Positions 52,601 through 55,844 of a DNA stretch of 64,000 bases are shown in pieces. The notes below the pieces were generated by a model. It was not told where the DNA came from. It was given only the letters and a program-made list of their open reading frames with translations, and made no database searches. Every line of letters starts with the position of its first letter. Positions within the stretch are counted from its first letter, which is position 1. The stretch covers positions 363,769,124-363,833,123 of the forward strand of contig JAVHZZ010000002.1 in the NCBI GenBank assembly GCA_036250195.1, written 5' to 3'. Both the position numbers and the translations under genes were made by a program. Source of the DNA: Mixophyes australis. Taxonomy: Eukaryota > Chordata > Amphibia > Anura > Limnodynastidae.

Positions 52601-54967
52601 ATAACTGCTACTTGTCCATCCACTGTGACTTCCATGTAAACGATTTTCCAGCTCAACACTCAATGTGATTAACAAACCAAGGAACTAGCAAAACCAAACC
52701 CAGCACTATATTTAAAACTAAACAACAAGCAATTAAAAGATAGGAATAAAGTAGAACTGTAGTGTAAACATATGGGCCTACCAGATACTGTTACAGTGTC
52801 AGTCAATGTGATGCTGTGCATATTACAATACTGAATCTTAAAAGACCCAATTTTACAAACTGGTTTAAGCAGCAATTTAGTATTTTATTGATTTCTTGAA
52901 TTATTTCCATTAAATATGGCTTCACCATTTCACTATAATGATTTTACAAACATCGACAGACTACATAAATATTGCATAAATCCGCTTTGAAACTAACAAA
53001 CGTATCACCAATTATTAACAAATTATATTGTATTAAGTTACAGATTTGATACATTCATAATACTCGCCACACTATAAACAGGACAACCAAAATCTATTGA
53101 AGGTGCTGCAGTCTGACTTGTGAAATGGGCTTCTAGATTAAACATCAACTGTAGGTCTCTGACATTGCAATGTTCCACATGATGCTCTGGTTTACAGATC
53201 AAGGGCATTTTGCTGTTTACCAAAGCAATGTGATCATAGAAAGCAGACATTGTCTAGCTCCTGTGGCAGTGAATAAATAGACCAGAAGTAGAGACTGAAG
53301 CACAAGGGCATGTTAATGTCCAACAGCACTACTCCCAAGGGCAATATTTTCCGAACTGGGAAATGAACAAAATGAATTTGCTAGGAATGCACATGCCAAT
53401 ACAAGCAATGCGGTTTAAAGTATATACAGTGTAAAAGTATGCTGTGGCATCATTTTTAACTACTTACTTTTACAGTATCCATGAAGTGTTGTTTTTATTT
53501 ATAAAATGTGGGTGCCCGTCTACACCACCAATACGTGTGCTGGATTGACTTTCACACTAGACACACAATGCATATACCATAAATTGCATAACCTTCTCAA
53601 TAGTCTGATACATCATCTTCAAAATTCCAATAACCCTGGTAAACATTCTTTGCAGTCCTGGTTGTGTACTACAAAATTCTGGTGATAAAACTATACTGGT
53701 AACCAAATCAAAAACACAAACCATTGTCGTCATTCAGATTAAGGGAGCACTAATATTTAGTGAATGATTCCTTTAACCACATAGTATTAAATAACTAGAT
53801 GGAAAAAACAAATGTCATCATCACAAGACCCCTGATACTCTCTTCTGTACCATCAACATAATGGAGTTTCTCACTCTTATGTCATACTCTGCACTGCAAA
53901 AACAAACACTTGGTTTGTTTAATCTGTCATACTCTATACTGTAAGGTACTGTATAAAGTGACATCTCTATCGGTCATACTCTGCACTGAGTGTCTTCTCT
54001 AGGACTAGGGCATACTCTGCTTTCCTGTATACTGTATAAACTGACATCTGTCATACTCTGCACTCCTGTATACTGTAGCACTGTATAAAGTGACATCTCT
54101 CCCTGTCATACTCTGCACCGAGTGTCTTCTCTAGGACTAGGCCATACTGTACACTGAGTCTCTTCTCTTGGACTAGGTCATACTCTGCACTCTTGTATAC
54201 TGTAGCACTGTTTAAAGTGACATCTCTGTCATACTCTGCACTCTTGTATACTGTAGTACTGTATAAAGTGACATCTCTCTGTCATACTCTGCACTCTTGT
54301 ATACTGTAGTACTGTATAAAGTGACATCTCTCTGTCATACTCTGCACTGAGTATCTTCTCTAGGATTATGGCATACTCTGCACTCCTGTATACTGTAGCA
54401 CTGTATAAAGTGACATCTCTCTGTCTGTCATACTCTGCACTGAGTCTCTTCTCTAGGACTAGGTCATACTCTGCACTCCTGTATACTGTAGCACTGTATA
54501 AAGTGACATCTCTCTCTGTTATACTCTGCACTGAGTCTCTTCTCTAGGACTAGGTCATACTCTGCACTCCTGTATACTGTAGCACTGTATAAAGTGACAT
54601 CTCTCTGTCATACTCTGCACGGAGTCTCTTCTCTAGGACTAAGTCATACTCTGCACTCCTGTGTACTGTAGCACTGTATAAAGTGACATCTCTCTGTCTG
54701 TCTGTCATACTCTGCACTGAGTCTGTTCTCTATGAGGACTAGGTCATACTCTGCACTCCTGTATATTGTAGCACTGTATAAAGTCTCTTCTCTAGGACTA
54801 TGACATACCCTGCACACCTCTATACACAGTACTTCCTACAGCTCTGCTCTGGATCACCCACAATACACAGATGAAGGGACAGCGCTATTACCGCAGCAGG
54901 GTCCCGGCCTCCTGTCGGGGCAGTGTGCGGGGCTCTGCACGCCGGGCTCCTCCGTCTTGCTCACCAT
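1967..54967 (-). CDS. cluh: CLUH, clustered mitochondria homolog (complete 26-exon gene, 1336 aa)
   Basis: Cytosolic RNA-binding protein of the CLU family. It binds mRNAs of nuclear-encoded mitochondrial proteins and is needed for normal mitochondrial distribution (family knowledge). All 26 coding exons were read from the sequence with GT-AG borders and compatible phases; the lengths sum to 4011 bases, and no exon carries a frameshift or stop. Domain order: variable N-terminus (1-75), CLU N-terminal ubiquitin-like domain (about 75-155), Clu domain (about 360-605, exons 8-10), acidic Ser-rich linker (656-720, exon 11), central domain related to eIF3-p135 (about 720-890), basic cluster 898-907, TPR region (about 1005-1165, exons 18-22) and a Glu/Thr-rich tail. 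Human CLUH is about 1309 residues; the extra length here is mainly N-terminal. The span shown covers introns; exons are listed separately. Confidence 0.96.
2700..4345 (-). mobile_element. L2-type LINE remnant (reverse transcriptase), intron 25
   Basis: Decayed L2-clade LINE in the same orientation as CLUH. Fragments of its reverse transcriptase are readable in several frames: the finger region ([38 protein letters not shown]), motif A ([18 protein letters not shown]), and motif C, where the usual YADD reads YADV. The C-terminal [10 protein letters not shown] and [16 protein letters not shown] segments follow. Frameshifts and the lost catalytic Asp show it is dead. The 5' end is truncated and both borders are approximate. 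Confidence 0.85.
4481..4628. mobile_element. hAT-type palindromic MITE with 8-bp TSD, intron 25
   Basis: A 148-base non-autonomous element with near-perfect terminal inverted repeats (CAGGCCTGGCCAACCTGTGG at the left end, its complement at the right), flanked on both sides by the 8-base direct repeat GTGTAGGG (4473-4480 and 4629-4636). An 8-bp target duplication and CAG-starting termini are typical of hAT elements. It has no coding capacity. Confidence 0.85.
4640..5490. other. Intron 25 remainder
   Basis: AT-rich intronic sequence between the MITE and exon 25. No exon, RNA gene or recognisable repeat was seen. Confidence 0.5.
5491..5564 (-). CDS. cluh: CLUH exon 25
   Basis: A 74-base exon, acceptor CTCAG|TTCACA after a C/T-rich tract, donor CTCAG|GTGACT. 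It encodes residues 1256-1279 ([24 protein letters not shown]), almost identical to human. Intron 24 before it is 119 bases. Confidence 0.95.
5684..5818 (-). CDS. cluh: CLUH exon 24
   Basis: Acceptor TCCAG|CTGGGA, donor TGAAG|GTATGT, 135 bases, 45 codons (residues 1211-1255). It encodes [20 protein letters not shown] and the family-specific [18 protein letters not shown]. Confidence 0.96.
6158..6251 (-). CDS. cluh: CLUH exon 23
   Basis: Acceptor TGCAG|CCACCA, donor ACCAG|GTCAGC, 94 bases. It encodes residues 1179-1210 ([31 protein letters not shown]), the last TPR-like helices. Confidence 0.95.
6252..7915. other. Intron 22
   Basis: AT-rich intron with a small hairpin at about 6462-6500, a fragment of an interspersed retroelement at about 6525-6640 (gtggttagcacttctgtctc, shared with the repeat at 56605-56925 in opposite orientation) and a TA-rich microsatellite at 7499-7532. 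No exon seen. Confidence 0.5.
7499..7532. repeat. (TA)n-type microsatellite
   Basis: Alternating AT run of the form atatatttatatatatatat in intron 22. Confidence 0.9.
7916..8037 (-). CDS. cluh: CLUH exon 22 (TPR)
   Basis: Acceptor TTTAG|AGCAAC, donor CTCAG|GTGAAT, 122 bases, phase 2. It encodes residues 1139-1178 ([40 protein letters not shown]). Confidence 0.95.
8038..8605. other. Intron 21
   Basis: 568 bases of intron; nothing recognisable beyond the splice sites. Confidence 0.5.
8606..8731 (-). CDS. cluh: CLUH exon 21 (TPR)
   Basis: Acceptor TTTAG|ATGCAT, donor TTAGAT|GTAAGT, 126 bases, 42 codons (residues 1097-1138). It encodes [20 protein letters not shown] and [20 protein letters not shown], a TPR repeat. 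Confidence 0.95.
8840..8920 (-). CDS. cluh: CLUH exon 20 (TPR)
   Basis: An 81-base exon of 27 codons (residues 1070-1096), acceptor GCAAG|GCTTTA after a T-rich tract, donor AATAT|GTGAGT. It encodes [20 protein letters not shown] plus PSTIQEY, matching the human TPR segment [15 protein letters not shown]. It was found by reading the strand; no long open frame marks it. Confidence 0.94.
9030..10170 (+). mobile_element. L2-type LINE 3' half, intron 19
   Basis: 5'-truncated L2 LINE antisense to CLUH. The reverse transcriptase C-terminal part reads well in frame: [70 protein letters not shown] stop and frame changes follow, then the segment [18 protein letters not shown]. The 3' end has the L2-like tail ggcgctgcggaaaccttgtg and an (AAT)n microsatellite ending at about 10170. 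It is better preserved than the copy in intron 25, so it is probably a younger insertion of a related family. Confidence 0.88.
10171..10744. other. Intron 19 remainder
   Basis: AT-rich intronic sequence between the L2 tail and exon 19. Nothing recognisable. Confidence 0.45.
10745..10884 (-). CDS. cluh: CLUH exon 19 (TPR)
   Basis: Acceptor TCTAG|GTTTTC, donor CAGAG|GTAAGT, 140 bases. It encodes residues 1023-1069, a TPR helical pair ([20 protein letters not shown] and [19 protein letters not shown]). Confidence 0.97.
10885..11613. other. Intron 18
   Basis: 729 bases, purine-rich near 11035-11180 and AT-rich elsewhere, with no exon or clear repeat. Confidence 0.45.
11614..11767 (-). CDS. cluh: CLUH exon 18
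   Basis: Acceptor TCTCAG|ATTCTG, donor CAAG|GTAAGT, 154 bases. It encodes residues 972-1022: [20 protein letters not shown] and [20 protein letters not shown], leading into the TPR region. The acceptor lies 107 bases from the left end of the DIRS insertion. Confidence 0.97.
11875..12031. repeat. DIRS left inverted terminal repeat (element 3' end)
   Basis: Begins ggatttttgtatttacgtaa. From about 11946 (aggacagggtgaactggcac onward) it is the reverse complement of the right terminal repeat over about 85 bases with few mismatches. Confidence 0.85.
12168..12262. repeat. DIRS internal complementary region
   Basis: Its left half (ggtgtcccccaatggactaa through acaaaaatcc) is the reverse complement of the extreme left terminus. 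Its right half (ttttcctctatcctcctttg and on) is the reverse complement of the extreme right terminus. It therefore joins the complements of both outer ends in one place, as expected for the DIRS circular-intermediate replication mechanism. Confidence 0.85.
12273..13299 (-). mobile_element. DIRS tyrosine recombinase (pseudogenised)
   Basis: Two readable pieces with a frame break near 12750. The N-terminal core-binding part (13299 down) includes [20 protein letters not shown]. The catalytic part (12752 down) includes the HxxR box ([16 protein letters not shown]) and a C-terminal [16 protein letters not shown] that contains the candidate nucleophile Tyr. This is the domain that replaces a DDE integrase in DIRS elements. 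The frame break makes an intact enzyme unlikely. Confidence 0.85.
13304..13968 (-). mobile_element. DIRS RNase H and connection region
   Basis: The RNase H fold is readable at 13968-13654: [12 protein letters not shown], then [10 protein letters not shown], then [12 protein letters not shown], giving the usual D, E, D residues. A second frame downstream ([16 protein letters not shown], then [18 protein letters not shown]) matches the stretch that normally follows RNase H in DIRS elements. Frames overlap through indels. Confidence 0.8.
14092..14691 (-). mobile_element. DIRS reverse transcriptase fragments
   Basis: Motif A ([14 protein letters not shown]), motif B region ([17 protein letters not shown]) and motif C ([12 protein letters not shown]) are clear. 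The catalytic YLDD pair reads YLDN, so one metal-binding Asp is lost. A second frame continues with the thumb-like [19 protein letters not shown] frame change lies near 14390. Confidence 0.85.
15154..16228 (-). mobile_element. DIRS gag-like region
   Basis: Several frames encode a gag-like protein with acidic Ser-rich parts ([20 protein letters not shown]) and a conserved block at 15491-15778 ([38 protein letters not shown]). The same block appears in the second DIRS copy at 34834-35091. It is interrupted by frameshifts. Confidence 0.7.
16686..16851. repeat. DIRS right inverted terminal repeat (element 5' end)
   Basis: Reverse complement of the left repeat over its inner 85 bases (ctaactggaagtggggtaga through gttcgccctgtcct). 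Its outermost part, cccccaaaggaggatagaga, is copied in complement at the internal region. Confidence 0.85.
16860..17871. other. Intron 17 remainder
   Basis: AT-rich sequence between the DIRS element and exon 17. The open frame at 17483-17740 on the plus strand has no recognisable domain. Confidence 0.45.
17872..17956 (-). CDS. cluh: CLUH exon 17
   Basis: Acceptor TTTAG|TGAAAC, donor TTCAG|GTATGT, 85 bases. It completes a Cys codon and encodes residues 943-971 ([20 protein letters not shown], then ICIKVGIQ). The next intron holds the DIRS element. Confidence 0.96.
18190..18265. repeat. Short duplicated sequence, copy 1 (intron 16)
   Basis: About 76 bases ending caaagattcccattcggtat, repeated with moderate divergence at 19705-19784 in intron 15. 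Confidence 0.7.
18292..18497. mobile_element. Palindromic MITE, family 'GGGGnnATATTCAATT', intron 16
   Basis: Terminal inverted repeats ggggacatattcaattagga and its complement ending in aattgaatataccccg. Inside lie perfect 26-base arms at 18358-18383 and 18407-18432 separated by 23 bases. It has no coding capacity. A diverged relative lies at 25258-25419. Confidence 0.75.
19147..19391 (-). CDS. cluh: CLUH exon 16
   Basis: Acceptor TGCAG|GGAGTA, donor GAATG|GTGAGT, 245 bases. It encodes residues 862-942: [20 protein letters not shown], then a basic cluster at 898-907 ([10 protein letters not shown]), then [20 protein letters not shown]. The basic patch could contact RNA or act as a nuclear-type signal; that is inference. 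Confidence 0.97.
19705..19784. repeat. Short duplicated sequence, copy 2 (intron 15)
   Basis: Matches 18190-18265, including acattgggtgtctt, caaagattcccattcagtat and cacaata. Likely two copies of one dispersed repeat or a local duplication. Confidence 0.7.
20017..20079 (-). CDS. cluh: CLUH exon 15
   Basis: A small 63-base exon of 21 codons (residues 841-861), acceptor CTTAG|AAAATA, donor TACAG|GTAAGA. It encodes [20 protein letters not shown] plus Q, matching the human segment ending [14 protein letters not shown]. Confidence 0.95.
20347..20499 (-). CDS. cluh: CLUH exon 14
   Basis: Acceptor TACAG|ATCAAG, donor TCTAT|GTGAGT, 153 bases, 51 codons (residues 790-840). It carries the central-domain signature [20 protein letters not shown]. 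Confidence 0.97.
20500..21160. other. Intron 13
   Basis: 661 bases, AT-rich, nothing recognisable. Confidence 0.45.
21161..21261 (-). CDS. cluh: CLUH exon 13
   Basis: Acceptor AACAG|GAGTGC, donor GCTTG|GTAAGA, 101 bases. It encodes residues 756-789 ([20 protein letters not shown], then [13 protein letters not shown]) of the central domain. Confidence 0.96.
21262..21782. other. Intron 12
   Basis: 521 bases, no exon or repeat recognised. Confidence 0.45.
21783..21887 (-). CDS. cluh: CLUH exon 12
   Basis: Acceptor TTCAG|TGGACC, donor TCCAG|GTATAG, 105 bases. It encodes residues 721-755 with [20 protein letters not shown] and [12 protein letters not shown], the start of the conserved central domain. 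Confidence 0.96.
22183..22204. repeat. Perfect 22-bp palindrome in intron 11
   Basis: Centred on CATATG: ttcccctt, catatg, aaggggaa. It can fold as a cruciform or hairpin. No role is assigned. Confidence 0.8.
22410..22639 (-). CDS. cluh: CLUH exon 11 (acidic linker)
   Basis: Acceptor TTCAG|ATACCT, donor AACAG|GTATTC, 230 bases. It finishes the Clu domain helix ([15 protein letters not shown]) and then encodes a low-complexity linker, residues about 656-720, rich in Ser, Glu and Asp. The family varies here in sequence and length, so this part is likely disordered. Confidence 0.95.
22640..26290. other. Intron 10
   Basis: 3.65 kb with a poly-C run at about 24397-24412, a MITE relic at 25258-25419 and a second C-run near 25857. 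The rest is AT-rich with no exon seen. Open frames at 24277-24904 show no recognisable domain. Confidence 0.5.
25258..25419. mobile_element. Diverged MITE relic related to 18292-18497
   Basis: Ends gaggggcaaatgcaattaag and gaatatgcccctgag, with an internal ggaaaatccacgatgttgcg that matches the arm of the intron 16 copy. The palindrome is decayed and partly replaced. Confidence 0.6.
26291..26985 (-). CDS. cluh: CLUH exon 10 (Clu domain core)
   Basis: The largest coding exon, 695 bases, acceptor TTCAG|GTCCAC, donor CACAG|GTAACT. It encodes residues 413-643, the core of the Clu domain, including [40 protein letters not shown] and [20 protein letters not shown]. Only a few residues differ from human CLUH as remembered. 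It is the single clearest proof of the gene's identity. Confidence 0.98.
26986..28096. other. Intron 9
   Basis: 1.1 kb of AT-rich intron, no feature recognised. Confidence 0.45.
28097..28189 (-). CDS. cluh: CLUH exon 9
   Basis: Acceptor TTCAG|ACCAGG, donor TCAAG|GTAATG, 93 bases, exactly 31 codons (residues 382-412). Contains [20 protein letters not shown] and the Arg-rich helix [11 protein letters not shown] of the Clu domain. Confidence 0.97.
28190..28773. other. Intron 8
   Basis: 584 bases, AT-rich, nothing recognised. Confidence 0.45.
28774..28921 (-). CDS. cluh: CLUH exon 8
   Basis: Acceptor CCCAG|GGTTCA, donor GGCAG|GTAAAT, 148 bases. It encodes residues 332-381 at the entry to the Clu domain: [18 protein letters not shown], then [20 protein letters not shown], almost identical to the human protein. 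Confidence 0.97.
28922..30728. other. Intron 7
   Basis: 1.8 kb, AT-rich. Open frames at 29479-29667 and 29855-30223 show no domain and no splice context that would make them exons. Confidence 0.45.
30729..30854 (-). CDS. cluh: CLUH exon 7
   Basis: Acceptor TGCAG|ATCTAC, donor AAGAG|GTACAA, 126 bases. It completes a Gln codon from exon 6 and encodes residues 290-331 ([20 protein letters not shown], then a helical [13 protein letters not shown] segment). Confidence 0.96.
30855..31724. other. Intron 6
   Basis: Contains a hairpin pair atcagcttcccctg (about 31230) and caggggaggctgat (about 31345), plus the T17/A29 run at 31598-31654. No exon seen. Confidence 0.5.
31598..31654. repeat. Poly-T followed by poly-A (A/T hairpin)
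   Basis: Seventeen T, an 11-base AT spacer, then about 29 A. It can fold as a hairpin. The long A run might be a retroposed tail, but no element body is recognisable on either side. Confidence 0.85.
31725..31879 (-). CDS. cluh: CLUH exon 6
   Basis: Acceptor TACAG|CCATTG, donor ACCA|GTAAGT, 155 bases, phase 2. It encodes residues 239-289 with the conserved [20 protein letters not shown] and STRGFYLN motifs just before the Clu domain. Confidence 0.97.
31880..32907. other. Intron 5 with retroelement tail
   Basis: About 32095-32225 carries the 3' tail of the interspersed repeat also seen at 62450-62610 (aatttagactgtaagcacca, ggggcagggactgatgtg), here in plus orientation. The rest is plain AT-rich intron. 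Confidence 0.55.
32908..33035 (-). CDS. cluh: CLUH exon 5
   Basis: Acceptor TGCAG|ATAGTG, donor GGAAG|GTAAAT, 128 bases. It encodes residues 196-238, with a lysine run (SGKKKKG) followed by the family signature [13 protein letters not shown] and [10 protein letters not shown]. Confidence 0.96.
33036..34186. other. Intron 4
   Basis: 1.15 kb, AT-rich, no exon or repeat recognised. Confidence 0.45.
34187..34330 (-). CDS. cluh: CLUH exon 4
   Basis: Acceptor CGTAG|AACCAT, donor GGAG|GTGTGT, 144 bases. It encodes residues 148-195, including the strongly conserved [20 protein letters not shown] and [20 protein letters not shown] segments that follow the ubiquitin-like fold. Confidence 0.97.
34600..36455 (-). 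mobile_element. Internally deleted DIRS copy, intron 3
   Basis: The frame at 34834-35091 encodes [20 protein letters not shown] and [20 protein letters not shown], homologous to the gag-like block of the DIRS element at 15491-15778. Further gag-like residues follow at 34724-34906. No reverse transcriptase or recombinase is left. The right side (about 36295-36455) resembles a DIRS terminus: gggcacttaagctaaactgg, then a gtgccaaatcc and gtccctcagataggat end. Borders are approximate. Confidence 0.65.
35590..35612. repeat. (TATC)n microsatellite
   Basis: Run of atctatctatctatctatc inside intron 3. Confidence 0.9.
36522..36693 (-). CDS. cluh: CLUH exon 3
   Basis: Acceptor TTCAG|GTGTCC, donor TGAAG|GTGGGT, 172 bases, ends in phase 1. 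It encodes residues 91-147 of the CLU N-terminal domain, with the conserved stretch [20 protein letters not shown]. Intron 2 before it is only 121 bases. Confidence 0.97.
36815..37008 (-). CDS. cluh: CLUH exon 2
   Basis: Acceptor CGCAG|AGCATT, donor TTCAG|GTAATG. It encodes residues 26-90, ending in the conserved start of the CLU N-terminal domain ([20 protein letters not shown]). Met31 (MTLMNGDG) lines up with the usual start of human CLUH (MLLNGD), so it may serve as an internal or alternative initiation site when other first exons are used. Confidence 0.96.
37260..37860 (+). mobile_element. Tx1/L1-like LINE remnant, intron 1
   Basis: Decayed C-terminal part of an L1-type ORF2. The readable piece [20 protein letters not shown] matches the CWxxC..G...HxxW.CP zinc-knuckle-like segment of Tx1/L1 elements, also seen at 58157-58807 and 61642-62166. 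Multiple stops and frameshifts. Antisense to CLUH. Confidence 0.65.
38272..38292. repeat. Poly-C run
   Basis: About twenty C interrupted by one G, between two L1 fragments. Confidence 0.85.
38380..39165 (+). mobile_element. Second Tx1/L1-like LINE remnant with A-rich tail
   Basis: Contains [20 protein letters not shown], the same C-terminal segment as the preceding fragment, so two L1 tails lie in tandem. The segment ends in an A-rich tail at about 39148-39170. Badly decayed. Confidence 0.6.
39785..40895 (+). mobile_element. Tc1/mariner transposon relic, intron 1
   Basis: Decayed Tc1-type transposon. Recognisable blocks in order: the catggcatattc and ttctggaac part of the 5' region, gtatgcagaagagcatct, ctgtcagctaagaataggag, tttcgctgcgacatgcagat, ggtggtgtaatggtgtgggg (encoding GGGVMVWG), actccaatggcctccacagt (encoding VLQWPP) and the 3' end tataataaagtagctgctga. 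Many indels and stops destroy the transposase, including the PDL block after VLQWPP. Confidence 0.8.
41818..42134. repeat. Duplicated 0.3-kb sequence, copy A (intron 1)
   Basis: About 317 bases, repeated in direct orientation at 44791-45109. Shared landmarks are gaggcagattaccttgaata, ctatgggtgtggctggca, gaggaaagaacaggctctgt and caaaccaagactcggga. Its 36-base core at 42014-42049 is inverted relative to copy B. The family is not recognised. Confidence 0.85.
43503..43949. mobile_element. MITE with TTAGGCTGGGTACAC termini, intron 1
   Basis: Terminal inverted repeats ttaggctgggtacac and gtgtacccaacctta (13 of 15 pair). About 447 bases with no coding capacity. A TTA-type end could fit a piggyBac-like or similar family, but I cannot assign it. 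Confidence 0.65.
44791..45109. repeat. Duplicated 0.3-kb sequence, copy B (intron 1)
   Basis: Second copy, about 2.97 kb to the right of copy A. The core at 44983-45020 (ctataggtttatccctcgtt and on) is the reverse complement of the copy A core at 33 of 36 aligned positions, while both flanks keep direct orientation. Confidence 0.85.
45110..46705. other. Intron 1 segment, no feature
   Basis: AT-rich intronic DNA between duplication copy B and the candidate alternative exon. Nothing recognised. Confidence 0.4.
46706..47444 (-). CDS. Candidate alternative first exon of CLUH (246 codons, lipidation-like start)
   Basis: An open frame inside CLUH intron 1 begins at an ATG at 47442-47444 with A at -3 and G at +4. 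It runs 246 codons without a stop to a near-perfect donor, TCAG|GTAGGT, at 46706/46705. The donor leaves one base (phase 1), the same as CLUH exon 1, so it would join exon 2 in frame and give a protein of about 1557 residues. The N-terminus [10 protein letters not shown] has Gly2 and Cys6, Cys7 and Cys10, typical of N-myristoylated and palmitoylated proteins. Next come a Ser-rich segment, an acidic Cys-rich stretch ([18 protein letters not shown]), a Pro-rich piece ([10 protein letters not shown]) and a basic C-terminal part ([18 protein letters not shown]). I do not recognise a homolog. It could instead start a separate nested gene or be a chance frame. Confidence 0.55.
47521..47530 (-). promoter_or_regulatory. 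TATA/MEF2-like box upstream of the candidate alternative exon
   Basis: The minus strand reads TTATAAATAG, containing a strong TATA box (TATAAATA). The plus strand reads CTATTTATAA, which fits the MEF2 consensus YTAWWWWTAR. It lies about 80 bases upstream of the MGNN ATG, so a start about 30 bases downstream would leave a 5' UTR of about 50 bases. Position and orientation fit a promoter for that exon; use is not shown. Confidence 0.45.
48184..48468. mobile_element. Probable MITE, intron 1
   Basis: Ends with the loosely inverted pair ctggtcacacacac and gtgtgtggtcaa, and has internal complementarity typical of small palindromic elements. Assignment is tentative. Confidence 0.35.
48500..48790 (+). 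repeat. Possible dispersed repeat (gatgaaacgcgttggc motif)
   Basis: Carries actgaagaaatctgcgagac followed by gatgaaacgcgttggc, a motif I associate with dispersed repeats in frog genomes. Family unknown. Confidence 0.35.
49450..50045 (-). mobile_element. L2-type LINE fragment, intron 1
   Basis: On the minus strand, 50045 downward encodes [20 protein letters not shown] and KALNNTTP, matching the LHWLPxxYRI region of the L2 copies in introns 19 and 25. The 3' tail reads gcattgtggcgccttacaaa. Strongly decayed. Confidence 0.7.
50778..50920. repeat. Three-copy minisatellite, unit about 44 bp
   Basis: Repeats of the form cactgtacatactgaaggcc, then ttactggacacccaat, with the last copy diverged. Confidence 0.7.
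50980..51225. mobile_element. Probable MITE, intron 1
   Basis: Starts gccagccatacacacagg and ends ctacatgtgtggcagt, a partial terminal inverted pair, with no coding capacity. Tentative. Confidence 0.35.
51650..51815 (-). repeat. Interspersed retroelement 3' region (decayed)
   Basis: Contains catcatttatttaaatagtac and gcagccaattaacctgc, matching the better copies at 56605-56925 and 62450-62610 in the same orientation. Confidence 0.6.
52330..52545. other. Small GC-rich island in intron 1
   Basis: GC-rich relative to its surroundings, with a CCACGTGACA E-box-like site at about 52402-52411. The open frame at 52288-52539 has no recognisable domain. It could be a regulatory element; no exon can be supported. 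Confidence 0.3.
53870..54835. repeat. Higher-order tandem array just downstream of CLUH exon 1
   Basis: About 1 kb built from two alternating units: A of about 54 bases (gtcatactctgcactcctgt through aaagtgacatctctct) and B of about 36 bases (gtcatactctgcactgagtc through tctctaggactag), both starting with the same 14 bases. A plus B gives a period of about 90, with some A-A runs. It ends about 60 bases from the exon 1 donor. Because 90 is a multiple of three, the minus strand has an open frame of repeating 30-residue units at 54229-54531; this is probably a by-product. Confidence 0.9.
54892..54967 (-). CDS. cluh: CLUH exon 1, coding part
   Basis: The ATG at 54965-54967 has G at -3 and G at +4. 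It opens 25 codons beginning [10 protein letters not shown], and the exon ends at a TGCG|GTAATA donor leaving one base (phase 1). Joined to exon 2 this base makes a GAG codon and the frame continues. The surrounding sequence is GC-rich with CpGs, unlike the AT-rich introns, as expected for a housekeeping first exon. The peptide itself is not a conserved domain, so support comes from the in-frame splice and the promoter-like setting. Confidence 0.85.
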
Positions 54968-55140
54968 GTCCTCTGTGCTGGGGCTGGGGGTGGATCGCGC
55001 TGGAAGGACAGAGCCGGCCGCTCTCACACTGACACACGTGGTGCAGCTGTAACCTCTGCCACCCGACCTTCCAGAGCAAACTCCACCGACGGCAGCCGCT
55101 GGGGGACAAATGTCTGGCTGCCTGCTGAGTCACACAACGC
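54968..55140 (-). promoter_or_regulatory. CLUH 5' UTR and proximal promoter
   Basis: A CpG-bearing, GC-rich stretch in AT-rich surroundings, with no TATA box close to the ATG. A CACGTG E-box sits at 55035-55040 and a MAF/AP-1-like element TGCTGAGTCA at 55123-55132. These fit a broad CpG-type promoter. The transcription start is not determined, and binding-site calls from short motifs are inference. Confidence 0.6.
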
Positions 55141-55549
55141 CTTAAAGGAACAGCTGGTATCTTGCAGAAGCTCTTTGCTCTTACTGTTTGTTATTACAAA
55201 GGCTTTGAAGCCTACAAAGAATGTATACACGTCAAATGCTCTGTATCCAGGCATCTCTCAACTAATTCTAAATCAAAGCAGCCAAGCTTCACAAGATGAG
55301 CTCATGTGAGATGCTGATGGAGAGGGAAGCTTATTTAATTTATCTTAAAATATAATGAAAAATTACTATTTTTTTCTTGCTGCATGTAATTGTTATTTTA
55401 TAGACAAATGCCTACGAACTTCCAACTTAATTGATCTTCAATCAAGATCATCTTCATGAGGGTCCTTTGCTGCCAATCACTAAAGCCCATCTGCAGAAAT
55501 TAATAATCACCAATCTGATAACTGAGGACAAGAGAGATTTTAAATTCAT

Positions 55550-55610
55550 CATCATCATCAACATTTATTTAAATAGCGCCAGCAAATTCCGTAGCACTTC
55601 TACAATTCTA
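55550..55610 (-). repeat. Retroelement 3' tail fragment
   Basis: catcatcatcatcaacattt then atttaaatagcgcc, the microsatellite tail plus 3' end of the repeat described at 56605-56925. Confidence 0.6.
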
Positions 55611-55844
55611 AGTCTTCCAAGTTTAAATTTGGATTCCACTTTAAGATTATTTTTGTGCTTTGTACTGGCCTTATTTAAATTTGCCCATCCCCAGAATGGA
55701 GGGCATCAAAGGGCCAGGCCATTAAAAATGATGTGTCAGTGCATCTGTGATTCTCAGGCCCCCTGGTCGCCACTTCGGGGACACATTGTCTCAGGCTCTC
55801 TCTGCAGCCTCAGTCTTCTGGCCAGAGGAACAAGTATAGCACTG

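Noticed and set aside
54229..54531. 100-residue open frame on the minus strand
   Set aside because: It lies wholly in the tandem array and repeats a 30-residue unit because the period is a multiple of three. No start context or splice site supports a protein.
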